DNA from: Scytalidium lignicola
Taxonomy: Eukaryota; Ascomycota; Leotiomycetes
DNA length: 36,676 bases
Direction: 5' to 3'
NCBI GenBank assembly: GCA_002812745.2
Contig: NCSJ02000398.1
Location: 1 to 36,676 of the forward strand
Positions 1 through 11,182 of the stretch are shown in pieces. The notes below the pieces were generated by a model. It saw only the letters and a list, made by a program, of their open reading frames with translations, was not told the DNA's origin and did no database searches. Each line of letters begins with the position of its first letter. Within the stretch, counting starts at the first letter, position 1. The translations under genes and the position numbers were made by a program.

Positions 1-2
1 CG

Positions 3-317
3 TTGAACGTGGAGTTCGCGGTGGTGATTTGTGTCGTGTGTCGCTATGTGCTGAATCCGGGAGCGACGGCCACCGCCTGCTATTTCAACGATCAACACGA
101 CATATCCACAGAGCTCTGTCGACACATTGAGGCATATGTAAAACAGTTGGCCGTGCAGTACGATCATGCCAGCGTTTTTTTACCAGCCGATGGGTCCATT
201 CCACAGGCCATCATTCCCGTCCGGGACAGGTTTTTGTGTTGCGATTGCCCTCCTCCTCCTCCATCCTCCTCCACAAACCTAATTATGCAGTTACTCCGCA
301 GCGGCCACTACAATTAG
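3..317 (+). CDS. Unrecognised ORF at window edge, probably partial
   Basis: The reading frame is open from the window edge to a TAG at 315-317 and opens with TTG rather than ATG, so it may be the 3' end of a longer gene or exon. It encodes about 104 residues with a proline run (PPPPP) and a serine run (SSS) near the C-terminus and a mixed, weakly hydrophobic N-terminal part. I recognise no domain, signal peptide or catalytic motif. The base composition is balanced, unlike the AT-rich island downstream, which mildly favours real coding sequence. It could equally be a chance ORF. Confidence 0.25.
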   Translation: MNVEFAVVICVVCRYVLNPGATATACYFNDQHDISTELCRHIEAYVKQLAVQYDHASVFLPADGSIPQAIIPVRDRFLCCDCPPPPPSSSTNLIMQLLRSGHYN

Positions 318-916
318 TTTGGCCACTAGTTTTGCCAAGAGGTCGGGACTTTCTAATCTCCCTTCCCTGTGAGTTGGGTGATAAGCATCATGTAATATCC
401 TGCACGATGTATTGAATTGGCTTCCTCTGGTTCGCTCCTGGCTCTATAAATTCGCTATATTGGTACGCCGAGGTCCATTTATTCCCCGGTAGTTGGGCAA
501 TCGTGGAAAAGTGGGATGGGTTGGAATTGTAATAATGTAGAAGAATTGGTTGATCGCGCAAGTCACAAGTTCTGTAAGATGACTGGTCAATGTGAACGAA
601 AGAAGTTGCCCGATCTGAAATATGGGGGGTTGGATCAGCTCACTTGGTCTTTCATCGCAACTACAGATAGATATGAGATGTTATGAAGGGTGAGTTTGCG
701 TTCATCCTCTCTCCAACAGTCAATTCCGAGCTTCTGGGAAAAGAGTGATAGCGATAGCGACATCGACAATTGTCAGATAATTCGATGACTGTACAGGTCG
801 GTGAAACCGTCACAGCCGCACTCCCTTTTCCTTACCTATAAATTAGACCTCTACAGACCATATAGTTCTACAATCAATTCAATCACTTTATTACTCACCT
901 ATTTTGACTGTAACCA
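318..916. other. Intergenic region upstream of the dioxygenase relic
   Basis: No gene is seen here. The stretch should hold the promoter and 5' UTR of the gene starting at 917. The only element I would name is a TATA-like TATAAATTA at 837-845. Confidence 0.5.
837..845 (+). promoter_or_regulatory. TATA-like box of the dioxygenase relic
   Basis: TATAAATTA lies 72-80 bp upstream of the ATG at 917 and is followed by a CA-rich stretch running up to the start codon, a usual arrangement for a fungal core promoter. The call rests on position and motif only. Confidence 0.35.
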
Positions 917-2130
917 ATGCAACAACAATACGGTATGGTTTCGACAGCGCAAGGGAAGCCTCAAACTAGCATTCCTGTTATCGACTTCGCAGACTGGCAC
1001 TCCCCGTCGTCAGCAGAGGCCCGTTTTAGAATCGCCAAAGAGCTCACCGACGCATGTCACAATGTGGGCTTCGTATGCATTGTTAATCATGGTGTCCTGA
1101 CCGATCTCCTTGAAGAAGCGTTTCACTGGTCGAAGCGACTCTTTGACCTGAAGACCGAAGAGAAAATGCTGGTGCCACATCCAGATGGACCAACTGTACA
1201 TCGTGGGTATAGCTGGCCGGGTTTAGAGAAGGTGAGCCAGGTCATCAGCACAGATGAGGAGGTGAGGAAGAAGTTGAGGGAGATGACAGATTGTAAGGTA
1301 AGATATTAGCATATTTTTATAAGTAATATCCTACAAAGTGGTGTTTTATTGAATAGGTTTACAAGAAAGTTATGAAATCAGTAGCGAGTCCAACGACGAT
1401 GAACTTAATGTCTGGCTCCTCTCACATGTCCTTCTAAGCTTTCGTGAGTTCATGACCTCTTTCTACTAAGAATGCAATAGTACTGCTTACAATATTTTCT
1501 CTGCTCTTAAGCTTAGTCTAGGCCTTCAAGATCCCAAATATCTAACCAGGTTTCATGCCAGTCACAACAATCAGCTTTGTCTGTTATATTATCCACTAAT
1601 CCCAGCTAGGATACTAGAGAGTAAGAAGAATGCCCGGATGCCAGCATACTCAGATTAGGGAAGTATCACAATGCTGTTCTAAGATGATTGCAGTAGGCTA
1701 GAAGTTGAAAATCAACATCGACTTGGAGAATTCATTAAGGTGAAGCTAGTCAAGAATGGTTGTGTGATAAATATTGAAGATATGTTAATGCGGTGGAGTA
1801 ATAGTAATAAAAGCATTTTATTTTGTCTTTGCAAAAGCATTTCTAAAGTTAACTCTGTTCTCAGATTATCTCAAATCAACGTTGCATTGAGTGACACTGC
1901 CGCTTGCAGCGGATCGCTTTACAGGAGAGGAGCGAATAACTCGTGCTAGGTATTCCATTCCGTATTTCGTGAGCCCTGACATTAATGCGAAGATCGAAGT
2001 TATAAAAGAATGTACAGATGCAAAGAACCCGGCCAAATACGAGCCAGTAATTCAAAGAGAGTACTGCCTCAGGCGGGCAAAATTACAATATCCGGAGAAA
2101 CCCACTCAGACTGCAGCAGTGATGGGATAA
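917..2130 (+). pseudogene. 2-oxoglutarate/Fe(II)-dependent dioxygenase, inactivated
   Basis: Three exons can be rebuilt in frame: 917-1292, 1357-1803 and 1865-2130. The introns are 64 and 61 nt, with GTAAGG and GTAATA donors and TAG and CAG acceptors. Together they span 363 codons, a normal length for an isopenicillin N synthase-like dioxygenase. Exon 1 is clean and carries the N-terminal DIOX_N pattern (IPVIDF, then GFVCIVNHGV). Exons 2-3 carry the catalytic 2OG-FeII domain, with LCLLYYP, GSITMLF and the RYS of the 2-oxoglutarate-binding RxS motif. Four in-frame stops break it: TAA 1467, TAG 1656, TAA 1680 and TGA 1888. The first iron-binding His of HxD reads Tyr (TAC at 1647-1649), while the Asp (1653) and distal His (CAT 1885) remain. 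The lesions are explainable as C-to-T or G-to-A, several in CpA/TpG context, as RIP would leave. The family makes or tailors small metabolites; the substrate cannot be told. The family call is firm and loss of function is very likely. Confidence 0.9.
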
Positions 2131-2159
2131 AAGATGTTTTCTGTAGTGTATTATTTATT

Positions 2160-2237
2160 GTATATGTTCCAGCCCATAGGATATTCTAGCCTAATAGCTA
2201 TACGGCCAGAATGGCGGCCTATGGCTGGAACATATAC
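2160..2237. mobile_element. Small inverted-repeat element (MITE-like or solo TIR pair)
   Basis: A roughly 20-bp arm at 2160-2180 (GTATATGTTCCAGCC, then CATAGG) is repeated in inverse orientation at 2218-2237 with one base missing. The core between them is 37 bp and contains GGCCAGAATGGCGGCC. The same terminus recurs at 17766-17783 beyond the retroelement island. Terminal inverted repeats with A/T-rich flanks suggest a Tc1/mariner (Fot-like) origin, but no transposase is seen. It starts 29 bp after the stop codon of the dioxygenase relic. Confidence 0.6.
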
Positions 2238-2761
2238 TACAAGATTGGATAAATAACTTGATTTCAAAACAAGAACATTAGGTTCATGCACTTATAGAAC
2301 GACATGGGTGGTCTACTCCTAATTAAATTGTTATTATATACCTGAGTTTTATGATTTTTATCGCATATGCCCTGTGCGACACAGACTTACGACACCCGGC
2401 TCGTAACTCGTAACTCGTACGTGTAACCAGACAAGCACCGTGGTTGTTGAGTTTACAAGAAGGTGATTTCGTTGGATTTTGCGGTAAATTTCAGTGATCC
2501 ACCTACAGTCCACGAGACCCACCAATTCGGTGCGAACTGTTTCTATTATTAGAGAAACAACGCGTACCCAATTTAAGGATATTAATTACCAAACGAAGAA
2601 CTTCAGACAAATAAGCCGCCCTTGGCTCTGCTTGTTGTTGGAGAGATGTTACTAGTCCTGAAGATTTTGTTTAATAAGATAATACTTGCTGCATACTACG
2701 TGTAACAAAAAAAAANTTGAAACCTCAAAATTATCACCTAATCTATCTAATGGAAAGTGAG
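2238..2761. other. Non-coding spacer at the left edge of the AT-rich island
   Basis: No ORF of note is seen. It contains a short direct repeat of CTCGTAA around 2399-2419 and becomes progressively AT-rich. One N lies in a poly-A run near 2716. Confidence 0.5.
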
Positions 2762-2955
2762 TGTCGGTTTACTTGTAGCACGAAGTATGGTACGCAATTA
2801 TACGTAATATACTTGTTGTGCTATTCCATGGTTGTTGTACGATTAGGGGTGGGAGAGTGAAGTTGTAGGAGCTTCGCTCGTTCTTACTACTTAATCGGGA
2901 TTAGCTTACAGGGGCATGTGAATATCATGTGTACGTAACCACTATTCTACTAACA
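2762..2955 (+). repeat. LTR of the 2762 element
   Basis: The block has TG...CA ends and block-wise similarity to the 191-bp LTRs at 33350-33540 and 35298-35488. It has diverged by many C-to-T and G-to-A type changes. Confidence 0.65.
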
Positions 2956-4361
2956 TTGGAATTACTTTAAAAATGGTTGTATGCTGTAGTTCCTAAAACG
3001 CTCAAATCTGTAGAGTTTTCCTAATCGTATGCTAATTGCTTAATTGGGAATAGCTTCAAATCCTTCCTTTGTACAATTCTCCGTTCTGCTATTTATACTG
3101 TTATGTTCTACTTATTCTACCACTTCCAATTGCACTTTATTCGTATCCAACAGTTGTTTTAGAGTGCTAGATAGCTTTCCTTTAGTTATAGAATTAGCTG
3201 GATTTGTAGTTCCTTTAATCTATTGTATCTTAGCAATCTAGTGTTGTTCATACGCTTGACAGAGGTATATCATGTCAATTATGAGCTACTTTTCCTGTGT
3301 AATTCCCAACTTGACAAGGTAATTGTACAATAACCTTGAATTTGTACATATAACTAGTAAGAGGTTAATTTTGAAGATTCCTTTGATAGTTAACTTAATC
3401 ATAGTTCTCATATTAAACTTATAAGTTATTCTGTACAATTCTAAGGTTAAAACACTATGTATAACCCTCTTGTACTTGACTAATGTCTAGTATAATGTAT
3501 TTGCATTTCCCTTTTAGTTTACAAGTATTATAATATAGCTAATTTGTAATAATAAGTCTTTGTTATTCACAAATAAGGTGTTTATAAAGACTAGTAATTA
3601 TAATATTTCCTTTTTGAGTTTAATGAATTGTATTCCCTTGGTAATATTCTAGATCTATTATTATAAGTGTTTATTCAGTGATTTTATGTCTTCCTGGCTA
3701 AAATTAATAGCTTAAGTAGTTACTAATAAGTTGTATAATACTTCTGGTTAGCAAATTAAAGTTATATATGCTCTTTAAGTATGTTATATAATATATTATT
3801 CTTTAATAATAAGGTTCTAGTATACAATTCCTTATAAACTTATTATAATAATTAATTTCCTAATTATAAACTGTAAATTAGTATATTAGTACTCTTGAGT
3901 AAGTGAAATTCTAATATTATTCAGTTGTATAATACCTTTATTAAACTTAATTCCCTTGTTGGTAGTCAATGTTTTGTGTTCTTTTACTAGGAAATTAGCC
4001 TTTTTCAGTTGTTCTTATTTAAGTTTAGTAAATTGAACATCTTTGACAAATAAGGTATTATTAGTTTAAAGCTTTATAATATTAAAAGGTTTAATGTTAT
4101 ACAATAAGTAAAGGTTATATGTTGATGGTTTTATAACAAATATCTTAATGTAATAAAAGTAATAAGTTTAAAACTAATGGTTTCTAGCTTTAAGGACTTT
4201 GTAAAATAACTTTATAACTTGTAGAATTAAGCTTTTACAAAGATTGAGTTGTTTTATAAGCTTTAGAGGTAACTGTATGTAAAAATCCTGATTTAGTAAA
4301 GTAATAGATTGTATATATACTTGTGAAATGTTCTGTAAGTATAAGCTTGTACTTTTGTACT
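2762..4361 (+). mobile_element. 5' part of an old LTR retrotransposon, same family as the 33.3 kb element
   Basis: A 194-bp LTR-like block (2762-2955) begins TGTCGG and ends AACA. It resembles the LTRs at 33350 and 35298, sharing CACGAAGTATGG, ACGTAATATAC/ACGTGATATAC and CTTGTTGTG blocks. The sequence after it also matches the internal start of that element: TTGGAATTAC against CTGGAACCAC, then AACGCTCAAA, GCATGCTAATTG-like and TGGGAATAGCTT. From about 3240 onward it is pure AT-rich sequence with no recognisable coding. The element is cut at 4362 by the minus-strand gypsy element and I could not find its 3' LTR. Confidence 0.65.
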
Positions 4362-4717
4362 TGTTACAAAACTACACCATCCAGGTCACTGGATAGCCAA
4401 GGGTAAGGTAGATGTTCAGGGACAATGAAAACATATGACATAAGCAACTAAGTCAAGGGTAAGATCTAGTGATGTATTTAGGTTGAACACGAGGAGTCTA
4501 CTCTCATGTTCTTACAGTGTACTTATATAGATAATGAAATATAGTTAGATTGTTGGATTACCCTGATCCCCTAATCTAGGTTCCTAGATCACTGGATTAC
4601 TCTGATCTCATGATCTTAATTACATAACCCCTTTAATTGTTAAGTTCTTTATACATACTTACTGTGTATTAAGCCTCAAGCTTACACTAATTAACTTGTT
4701 CAGTCAATCCTGTAACA
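4362..4717 (-). repeat. 3' LTR of the minus-strand gypsy element
   Basis: The LTR is 356 bp with TG...CA ends. It matches 11183-11539 and the inverse of 14512-14853 over their outer thirds. Its middle part lacks the GGTCC-rich block seen in the other two. Confidence 0.85.
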
Positions 4718-4923
4718 TTATTCTTTTTTTGCACTAGCATTACCTTAACGTTTAACTATTGTCATGAACAATCTTATTATTTGTTAATCCATTCTTTCTT
4801 TCTAATATACTACCAAAACATTCAAGTTCTGACGACAACAATTTACTAGAACAATCATAATCAAGGAAGTACTAAGAAAGATTAAGTCTTAGTATTTATA
4901 TTCAAAACCTTAAGATTAAAGTA

Positions 4924-5388
4924 ATGCCTTGTACATATTACAAACAAAAGGGACTACCATACAAGATAATTCTTAATTCTGATCATTACAAGGAATACAT
5001 TTGTAATAACTGCAAATATAATGACAAGTATCTTTATATACCTTCTTGAGAGTTATATAAACACAAGGATAAACATCTTTCTTCTAAGCACAAGAAGACC
5101 TCCACCATCCTAACCTAAGCTTTTTAAGCCTTAGCTAAGGCTATTACCTATCTTGCCTGCTTGGATAAACAATAGGTTTTTCTTCAGAGACATACTAAGG
5201 AAATGGTATGTCATAGTCTAAAGACCTTAAATAAGCTGGACACTGAAAAGAATAAAGAGAAGCAAGAGAAACAAGGTTTTCTACAATCCTCAAAGTTATA
5301 TTCTGCTGACTTAAGCATAGTTTCTTCTTCTGCTGTTAACCTCTTTTTCTTCAACCTTACAATTCCATCACTTGAAAATCCATTCTAG
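4924..5388 (+). pseudogene. Antisense ORF relic between integrase and 3' LTR
   Basis: One frame runs from ATG 4924 to the TAG at 5386-5388, 154 codons, with four internal stops (TGA 5047, TAA 5116, TAA 5125, TAG 5173), all reachable by a single C-to-T or G-to-A change. The frame reads as protein. It starts with a Cys/Tyr-rich head (Cys at codons 3, 30 and 33, with Tyr at 5, 6, 13, 24 and 28 where a metal-binding motif could have lost cysteines by TGY-to-TAY change). A Lys/His-rich segment follows, then a Lys/Glu-rich, coiled-coil-like stretch (LKTLNKLDTEKNKEKQEKQG) and a Ser/Phe-rich tail. From memory, small Cys-headed, coiled-coil proteins of this layout occur often in fungal genomes next to gypsy elements. 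The function is unknown. Confidence 0.6.
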
Positions 5389-5399
5389 GATAAGTTTAG

Positions 5400-8300
5400 T
5401 AATATCTCTCTAATAACTCCTTATAACCTATAAGATTAAAAGTAAANTTTTTATCCATTTTCACTTTTTTAAGTATTTTATCCATTTAACCAAGTATTAT
5501 AATTTCCTATAATACATCTTATAACTAATAATTTTCTTAACTTTATATTCTCTTTCTAAATCAACTTCCTCTAACATTAGTATTTAAGCANTTTTCAAGT
5601 ACTAGTTCAAGAAATAAAACATAGAAAACAAAAATATATCTTAACTATTGTTAGTAACTTCAATTTATATGTTAAAGGTTTATAAACTTCTTTGATTTTA
5701 TATAGTCTTATCTTTACTTAGTCTAGTTTATCACTTAATCTTATTGTCTTAATGTTTTTTTCTAAGAAGATAAACTTTATTCTCNTTTTTTGTATACTGA
5801 TTCTATTAAGTGTCTATAATCATGGTACTTCTTTATTCTTTCCTTAGTATATTAAAGTGAGTTCTTGANTTTTTTCTTGCATTTCTTCTATTTGTTTTGT
5901 ATGAATCTCTGCTGATTTACTTGTGGATTCTAGTTTTAGTCTAGTATGGAATCCCTTTGGTTCTTATCTATAATTTGCATAGAATGGAATGATCTTAGTT
6001 GATTTATGTAATGTACTATTATATGCTATCTTTACCATTAGCAAGTAATCAACCTAGTTGTCTTAATTATAATTGACATAACATCTTAGGTATCCTTTTA
6101 ATCATCTGTTCAAATGTTTTGTTTTTCTGTTAGTCTGTAGATACTATGCTGTTGACAACTTCCTCTTAACTCCTATTCTTATTGTTATTGTTTCTCAAAA
6201 CTTAAACATAAATCTAGTATCTTTATTAAAGATTATTTGTTTTAGTAATTCTTATTAAGATATTATCCTTTATAAGAATATATTAGTTACCTCTTTTGCT
6301 CCTTAGGTTTCTCTAAACAGTTTAAATATTACAAAATTAGTATAATGTTCAGTTATCACAAAGATAAAGTTATACTTAACCTTTGTTATATAGTCTGTGG
6401 AAACTAGTAGTTTCATGATAAAATCCTATCTGATTAATTCTCATAGGTTATCTAATATCTATATAAGATGTAATTATCCTTAAGGCTTCTTTCTAAGGTT
6501 CTTAACCTTCTTACAGATTTCATATTCTATGATTACCCTTTTGACTAATAATCTTAGTCTGATGATAAAGTAATCCTTGTTAATCTTATAATAGTTTCAA
6601 GCTATCCTTATATGACTGTTGTAGGGTAAGCAATGTTATTCTTTGACAAATTCCTTTGTCAATTCCATTAGTATATATAACTTCTTGTTCTTGTACTAAC
6701 TGTTTTTGAATTTCTCTTATTTGCCTTTGGTCATATCTGGTAAAGTATCTTTTTGCTTTTCTTCCTTAGTTGCTTTCTTGATTTTCTCAGACTAGTCTTT
6801 ATTAGTTATTACTATGATAGCTATAAACTGTCCTTGATTGTAAGTAAGGTCCTTGTCCTTATCTTCAATCAAGATTACTTCTTGCTCTGATTTTTCCTTG
6901 GCCATATATTGAGGTTTACAGCTTAGAACGTCTACTCTACTGTTCTTTATACCCTTCATATGTATTATCTTGAAATTATACTCAGCTAATATTTCAGCCT
7001 ATTGTGCTTGTCTTTTATTGAGTTGCTTTGAAGTTATAAAATATCATAAGTTGTTATAGTCTAACAAGACTTTAATAGTTTCCTTTGTTCTTAATATATA
7101 ATGTCTTTAATGTTTCAAAGCTTTTATGATAGTTAACATTTCCTTGTCAGATGTTGTATAGTTTTTTTCTGTAAGGCTAAATTTCTTTGACTAGAATGCT
7201 AATAGCATCCATTGTTATTTCTTCCCTTACAATTGCAATTATAAGGTTACTCCTCTTATTACTTCGTTTGAAGTATCAGTTTTGAATTGAACTTTGCTTT
7301 CCTTAAGGTTGAATATTCCCAGAAAATCTTTCTTCTAGAATGTTTCTTTTACTGCTTGAAAAGCTTTTTCAACTGTTTGATCCTAAACAAAAGGTTTATT
7401 CTTCTATGTTAAGTCTGTTAATAGTATTATAATATAAGAGTATCCTGCAATATAGCTTTGATAATAGTTTGTAAGTCCATTAAAACTTTACATATCCTTA
7501 ATTAATTTTAACATTTCCCAATCCAAAATTGCCTGGATCTTATCAGGCAAAGTTTCAATCTTCTCTTCTGATATAAGGTACCTTAAAAACTTAACCTATT
7601 TCTGGTGGAATTCACATTTCACAGGTTTACAGTATAGTCCTGCTTCTTATAATGCTTCTAACACAAGCTTAACATACTCCTTATATTCCTCAATATTCTT
7701 TAAGTATATGATTATATCATCAAGATATACTATTACAAATTTCTCCAAGTATTTCTTTAATATATAGTCCATTATCCTTTATTGTATGATGAGTATATTT
7801 GTCAAACTAAATGTTATAACCAAAGGTTTAAATAACTTGTACTTTATTTGTATTATAGCCTTCCATTCATCTCCTTCCTTAATCCAGGTCAAGTTAAAGG
7901 CTGATTATAAGTCTAGCTTTGTAAATTCCTTAGCTTTGTTGAGTTTATTAAACATAATGTTTATCAATGGTAAAGGATAATAATCCTTCTCTGTGCTATT
8001 GTTCAAATGTTTGTAATCCTTGTATGAATATCCTATTAGATTGTCTGGTTTCTTTGTGAAAAGTAAAGGCACACCAGCTTCTCTGTGCCCTTCCTAATAA
8101 AGTCCTCTTAGCATTATCTTTTCCAAAAGCCAACTCCTGGTTACTTTGTCCTCCTTTAGTGTAGTAGGATAGATTGGTCTATAAGATGGCTTAAAGCCTT
8201 CCTTGAGTTTTATTTTGTAATCCCACAGTTTGTGTTCTAGTAAGGCTGAATCATCAAGTCTTTCTGTGAATAATTCTAACCATTTATAGTATTCCTCAAG

Positions 8301-8894
8301 TATATGTTTTGTAGTTTCATTGACATGGATAGCCCTCAAGGACTTTGTCCCTTTTACAGACTGTACAACTCTGGCCTCTTCATCCTCTGGGAAGACAATT
8401 AAACCTTTTCTCCAATTGACTATTAGATTGTACTTTCTCATCTATTTAATCCCTAATATTACCTAGTATGTTCTTAACCTTGTAATATTAAAAGATATTT
8501 CTTCTTAGTGTCCTTTACCAATCTTCATATCTAATTCTTAGGTTTGAACATTAATATACTTCTGAACTTTGGTATTGTTTATTAATAATATTAAGTAGTT
8601 GTTGTCTTTGACTTTTGTACTAAGTCCAAGTTGTTTTATGACTTGTTCATTGATGAAGTTTCTTTTAACTTCTGAATCAATCAAGGCCTTTATTAGCTTT
8701 CTGTATAACTTTATATTAATATACAGTGAACTTCTGCTATTCATAGTGTATAAGTTAACATTTCTAGCACTGTCAACTAACATATTGTCTCTGATCTCTA
8801 GATTGTTAGCATTTTCTTTGATTTCTTCAAAAAGTGTATTATGTCTCTCTATTAAATTCCTTAACCTTGGTCCATCAAGAGCTTTATTATTCAT
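5400..8894 (-). pseudogene. Degraded pol: protease, reverse transcriptase, RNase H, integrase
   Basis: The polyprotein that would process, copy and insert the element is readable across several frames. The protease part at about 8600-8700 reads LIDSEVKRNFINE, where the usual D-S/T-G has Glu for Gly, a G-to-A type change. The RT fingers begin near 8230 (HKLWDYKIKLKEG) and the catalytic YLDD lies at 7716-7727. RNase H follows, with a DTS near 7280 and SDKEMLTIIKALKH near 7100-7160. An integrase-like segment with FNKDTRF lies near 6220. Stops and frameshifts are spread throughout (for example TAA or TAG where Gln or Trp is expected), so no active enzyme is made. The domain order with integrase last separates it from Copia elements. 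A chromodomain at the C-terminus was not recognised. Confidence 0.85.
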
Positions 8895-11164
8895 AAATGC
8901 CCAGGCATCTTATACCCAGTTAGCTATTTTATTCTTAAGGTATTCTTGTACTTTGGATACCAAGACATCATTTCTTCTGGAAATTCGTTTTTTTTGTATT
9001 TAAAGGGTATACTACTACTTCTTGGTCAAACTGTCAAGTAGTTCTTTGTATTTGTTCCTCTTCCTCTGGTAGTACTATAAGTGGTTCTAAAGGTAAGGAG
9101 TCCTCCTCTTGAGAGCTAGTCCAATTAAACACTAGTATAGGTTTTATATCCCAGTTACCTTGTTCAATGACATTTCTCTCCAAATTAGGTCTGACTTGGT
9201 TTTGTCTTTGCAGGGTATGATATTCTTTGGCTTTAGGTAATTGTTCTATTGAATTTCCTAAACCCTAGATTTCTCCATGTAAGTTCTCTGCTTCTGATTG
9301 TTCTTGCTAGAAAGTTATTATTAGAAGTCCTTCTTATAACACATTATATTGTCCTTACATAACATGGTCTAGTCCTTCTTCTACCACCATCCAGGCATCC
9401 TTAGGCATTTGATCAAAATCATCCTGAATCCAAGTTCTTTTTACTAGTAATAAAAACTCTCTTGTTCCTTTTTTTATAATGATGCTTTAGAGGTTAGTTT
9501 CATAAACTATAACAAGGTCTTCAAGATTGAATTCTTGTTCTTTAACAATTACTTCCTCCTACTACATGGTTTTATAAAGTTGGCTTCTATCCAAGATTTC
9601 CTATCCTCTTAGTCTTCTCATACTAATGGTTAGATAGTATTTTAGGATTAATACTTCTCTAAAGACTGGATATATTTTTATTAACATAACCTTGAAGTTT
9701 GTTAATATAATCATCCAGATTTCACTGACTTTTAGAATGGATTTCCATCTGTTTTAAGTCTTAACCTTTATCTTGTTCTAAGGATTCCTTACTTGTTAAG
9801 TCTTTCTTATTATCACAGATATTACTTTATTACCTTCCTTGCTAGATGTTTCTTCTAAGCTTGAACTTTCTTCCCCTGATAATTCCAGGATCTTTTTAAG
9901 TTTAAGAATTCTTATAGCTCTTACCTTTACCAATGAACTTAACTTATGCTCTTTCTTGTAAGTATTTACTATATAATCAAGAAGTTTATACTTAAAACAT
10001 AACTTGTTCTTTCTTTACTTGTCAAGTTCTTCAAGGGAAATCCTAAAAGAATTTCCTTTTTTACCTTTTCTTGTAAAGAACTAATGTTTTCCTTTTCTTT
10101 TAAAAGGCTTTCCTTTCTTCATAGTATCTAAGTTTATAAGGTTCTTATAGTCTTTCTTACTGTTAGATTTCCTCTGATTAAAGTAAGATCCTCCTTTCTT
10201 GTCTAAGATCATTTTATACTGTTCATTTCTGATCTTGATAAATAGGTTAATCAAAGTGTTAAAAGTGGTAATTACAAGTTGTTAGTACATTTCCTCTTTG
10301 ATAGAATCCTTAAGTCTAAGCTTGTATTAATGCAAATGCACTTCCTCCTCCTAGTTAATTGATATAGTATACTGGTAGTAGAGCATTGTGTATTTACTAG
10401 GACTTTTAGTTTGTCTAAGGTATGTTAATTGTCTTTTAACATTCCTTTTTTCATCAATATTTCTATATAATTGTTTGAGCTTAGTTATATAATTAGTCTA
10501 ATTTGTAATGATGTTGATTACTTCTTGNTTTTTTAGTCTTATCATTTATTGAAAACCATTTGTCCTTAAAAGGTTGAAATTAAGTCTTGGCTACTCCTCT
10601 TAAGTAGGTGGATGCCTATAGAACTCTTTACATGTCTTTCTTCAGTATATCCTTATTTAACACTAGATAAGTTCTAGTCTGTATAAGATATGCTTTTAAC
10701 TTCTTCTTGTTCTTATAGAACAGGTTAAGCATGGCAATCTTGACTTCTTTAAAGATTGCTATCAGGACTTGTTCTATGTTGTTCTCTGGTTTAGAGTTTA
10801 GATCAAGGTCTGGACTTAGAGCTTTTAGGGCTAAGACTGACTTTGGTTCAGATATAAGTGGTGAAGGTACTAGTCTCTTTCCTACAACTCTTGAAGATTC
10901 CCTTACAATTGATCTTTCCTTTGACCTTGTTAATTGCTTTAGTAGTATAACAACTTCTTTTAACATTCCTTCCTAGATGTTAGTTTCCTTGATAGTCTGA
11001 TACTCACCTGAGTCTTCTTTAGAGTTATCTTCTGAATCTTCTTCAGATTCTTCTTCAAATCTCTTTTTAGATTCCTCTTCAGAGTCTTTGTTAGAACCTT
11101 TTTCAGGTTGTTGTTTATTGTTATTATTTACTGGTGTATCTGTTTCCAAATCCTGACTTATCAA
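8895..11164 (-). pseudogene. Degraded gag of the minus-strand gypsy element
   Basis: The frame starts at 11164, directly inside the 5' LTR, with an Asp/Glu/Ser/Lys-rich acidic head (EEESEEDSEDNSKEDSGE). A second open stretch at 10966-10628 contains ALSPDLDL and IEQVLIAIFKEVK. A run like a CCHC zinc knuckle lies near 9960-10000 (NKLCFKYK...YIVNTYKK), with several Cys/His positions turned to Tyr. The same segments occur in the plus-strand copy at 14880-16330, which confirms that this is element coding sequence rather than chance. Between the open parts the frame is broken by stops. Gag would form the particle shell and package element RNA. Confidence 0.75.
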
Positions 11165-11182
11165 GATAGGTGATGTTCAAAA

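Noticed and set aside
2460..2560. Similarity of GATTTTGCGGTAAATTT to the right arm of the 27238 MITE
   Set aside because: Only about 25 bp with gaps match, and no second arm is present.
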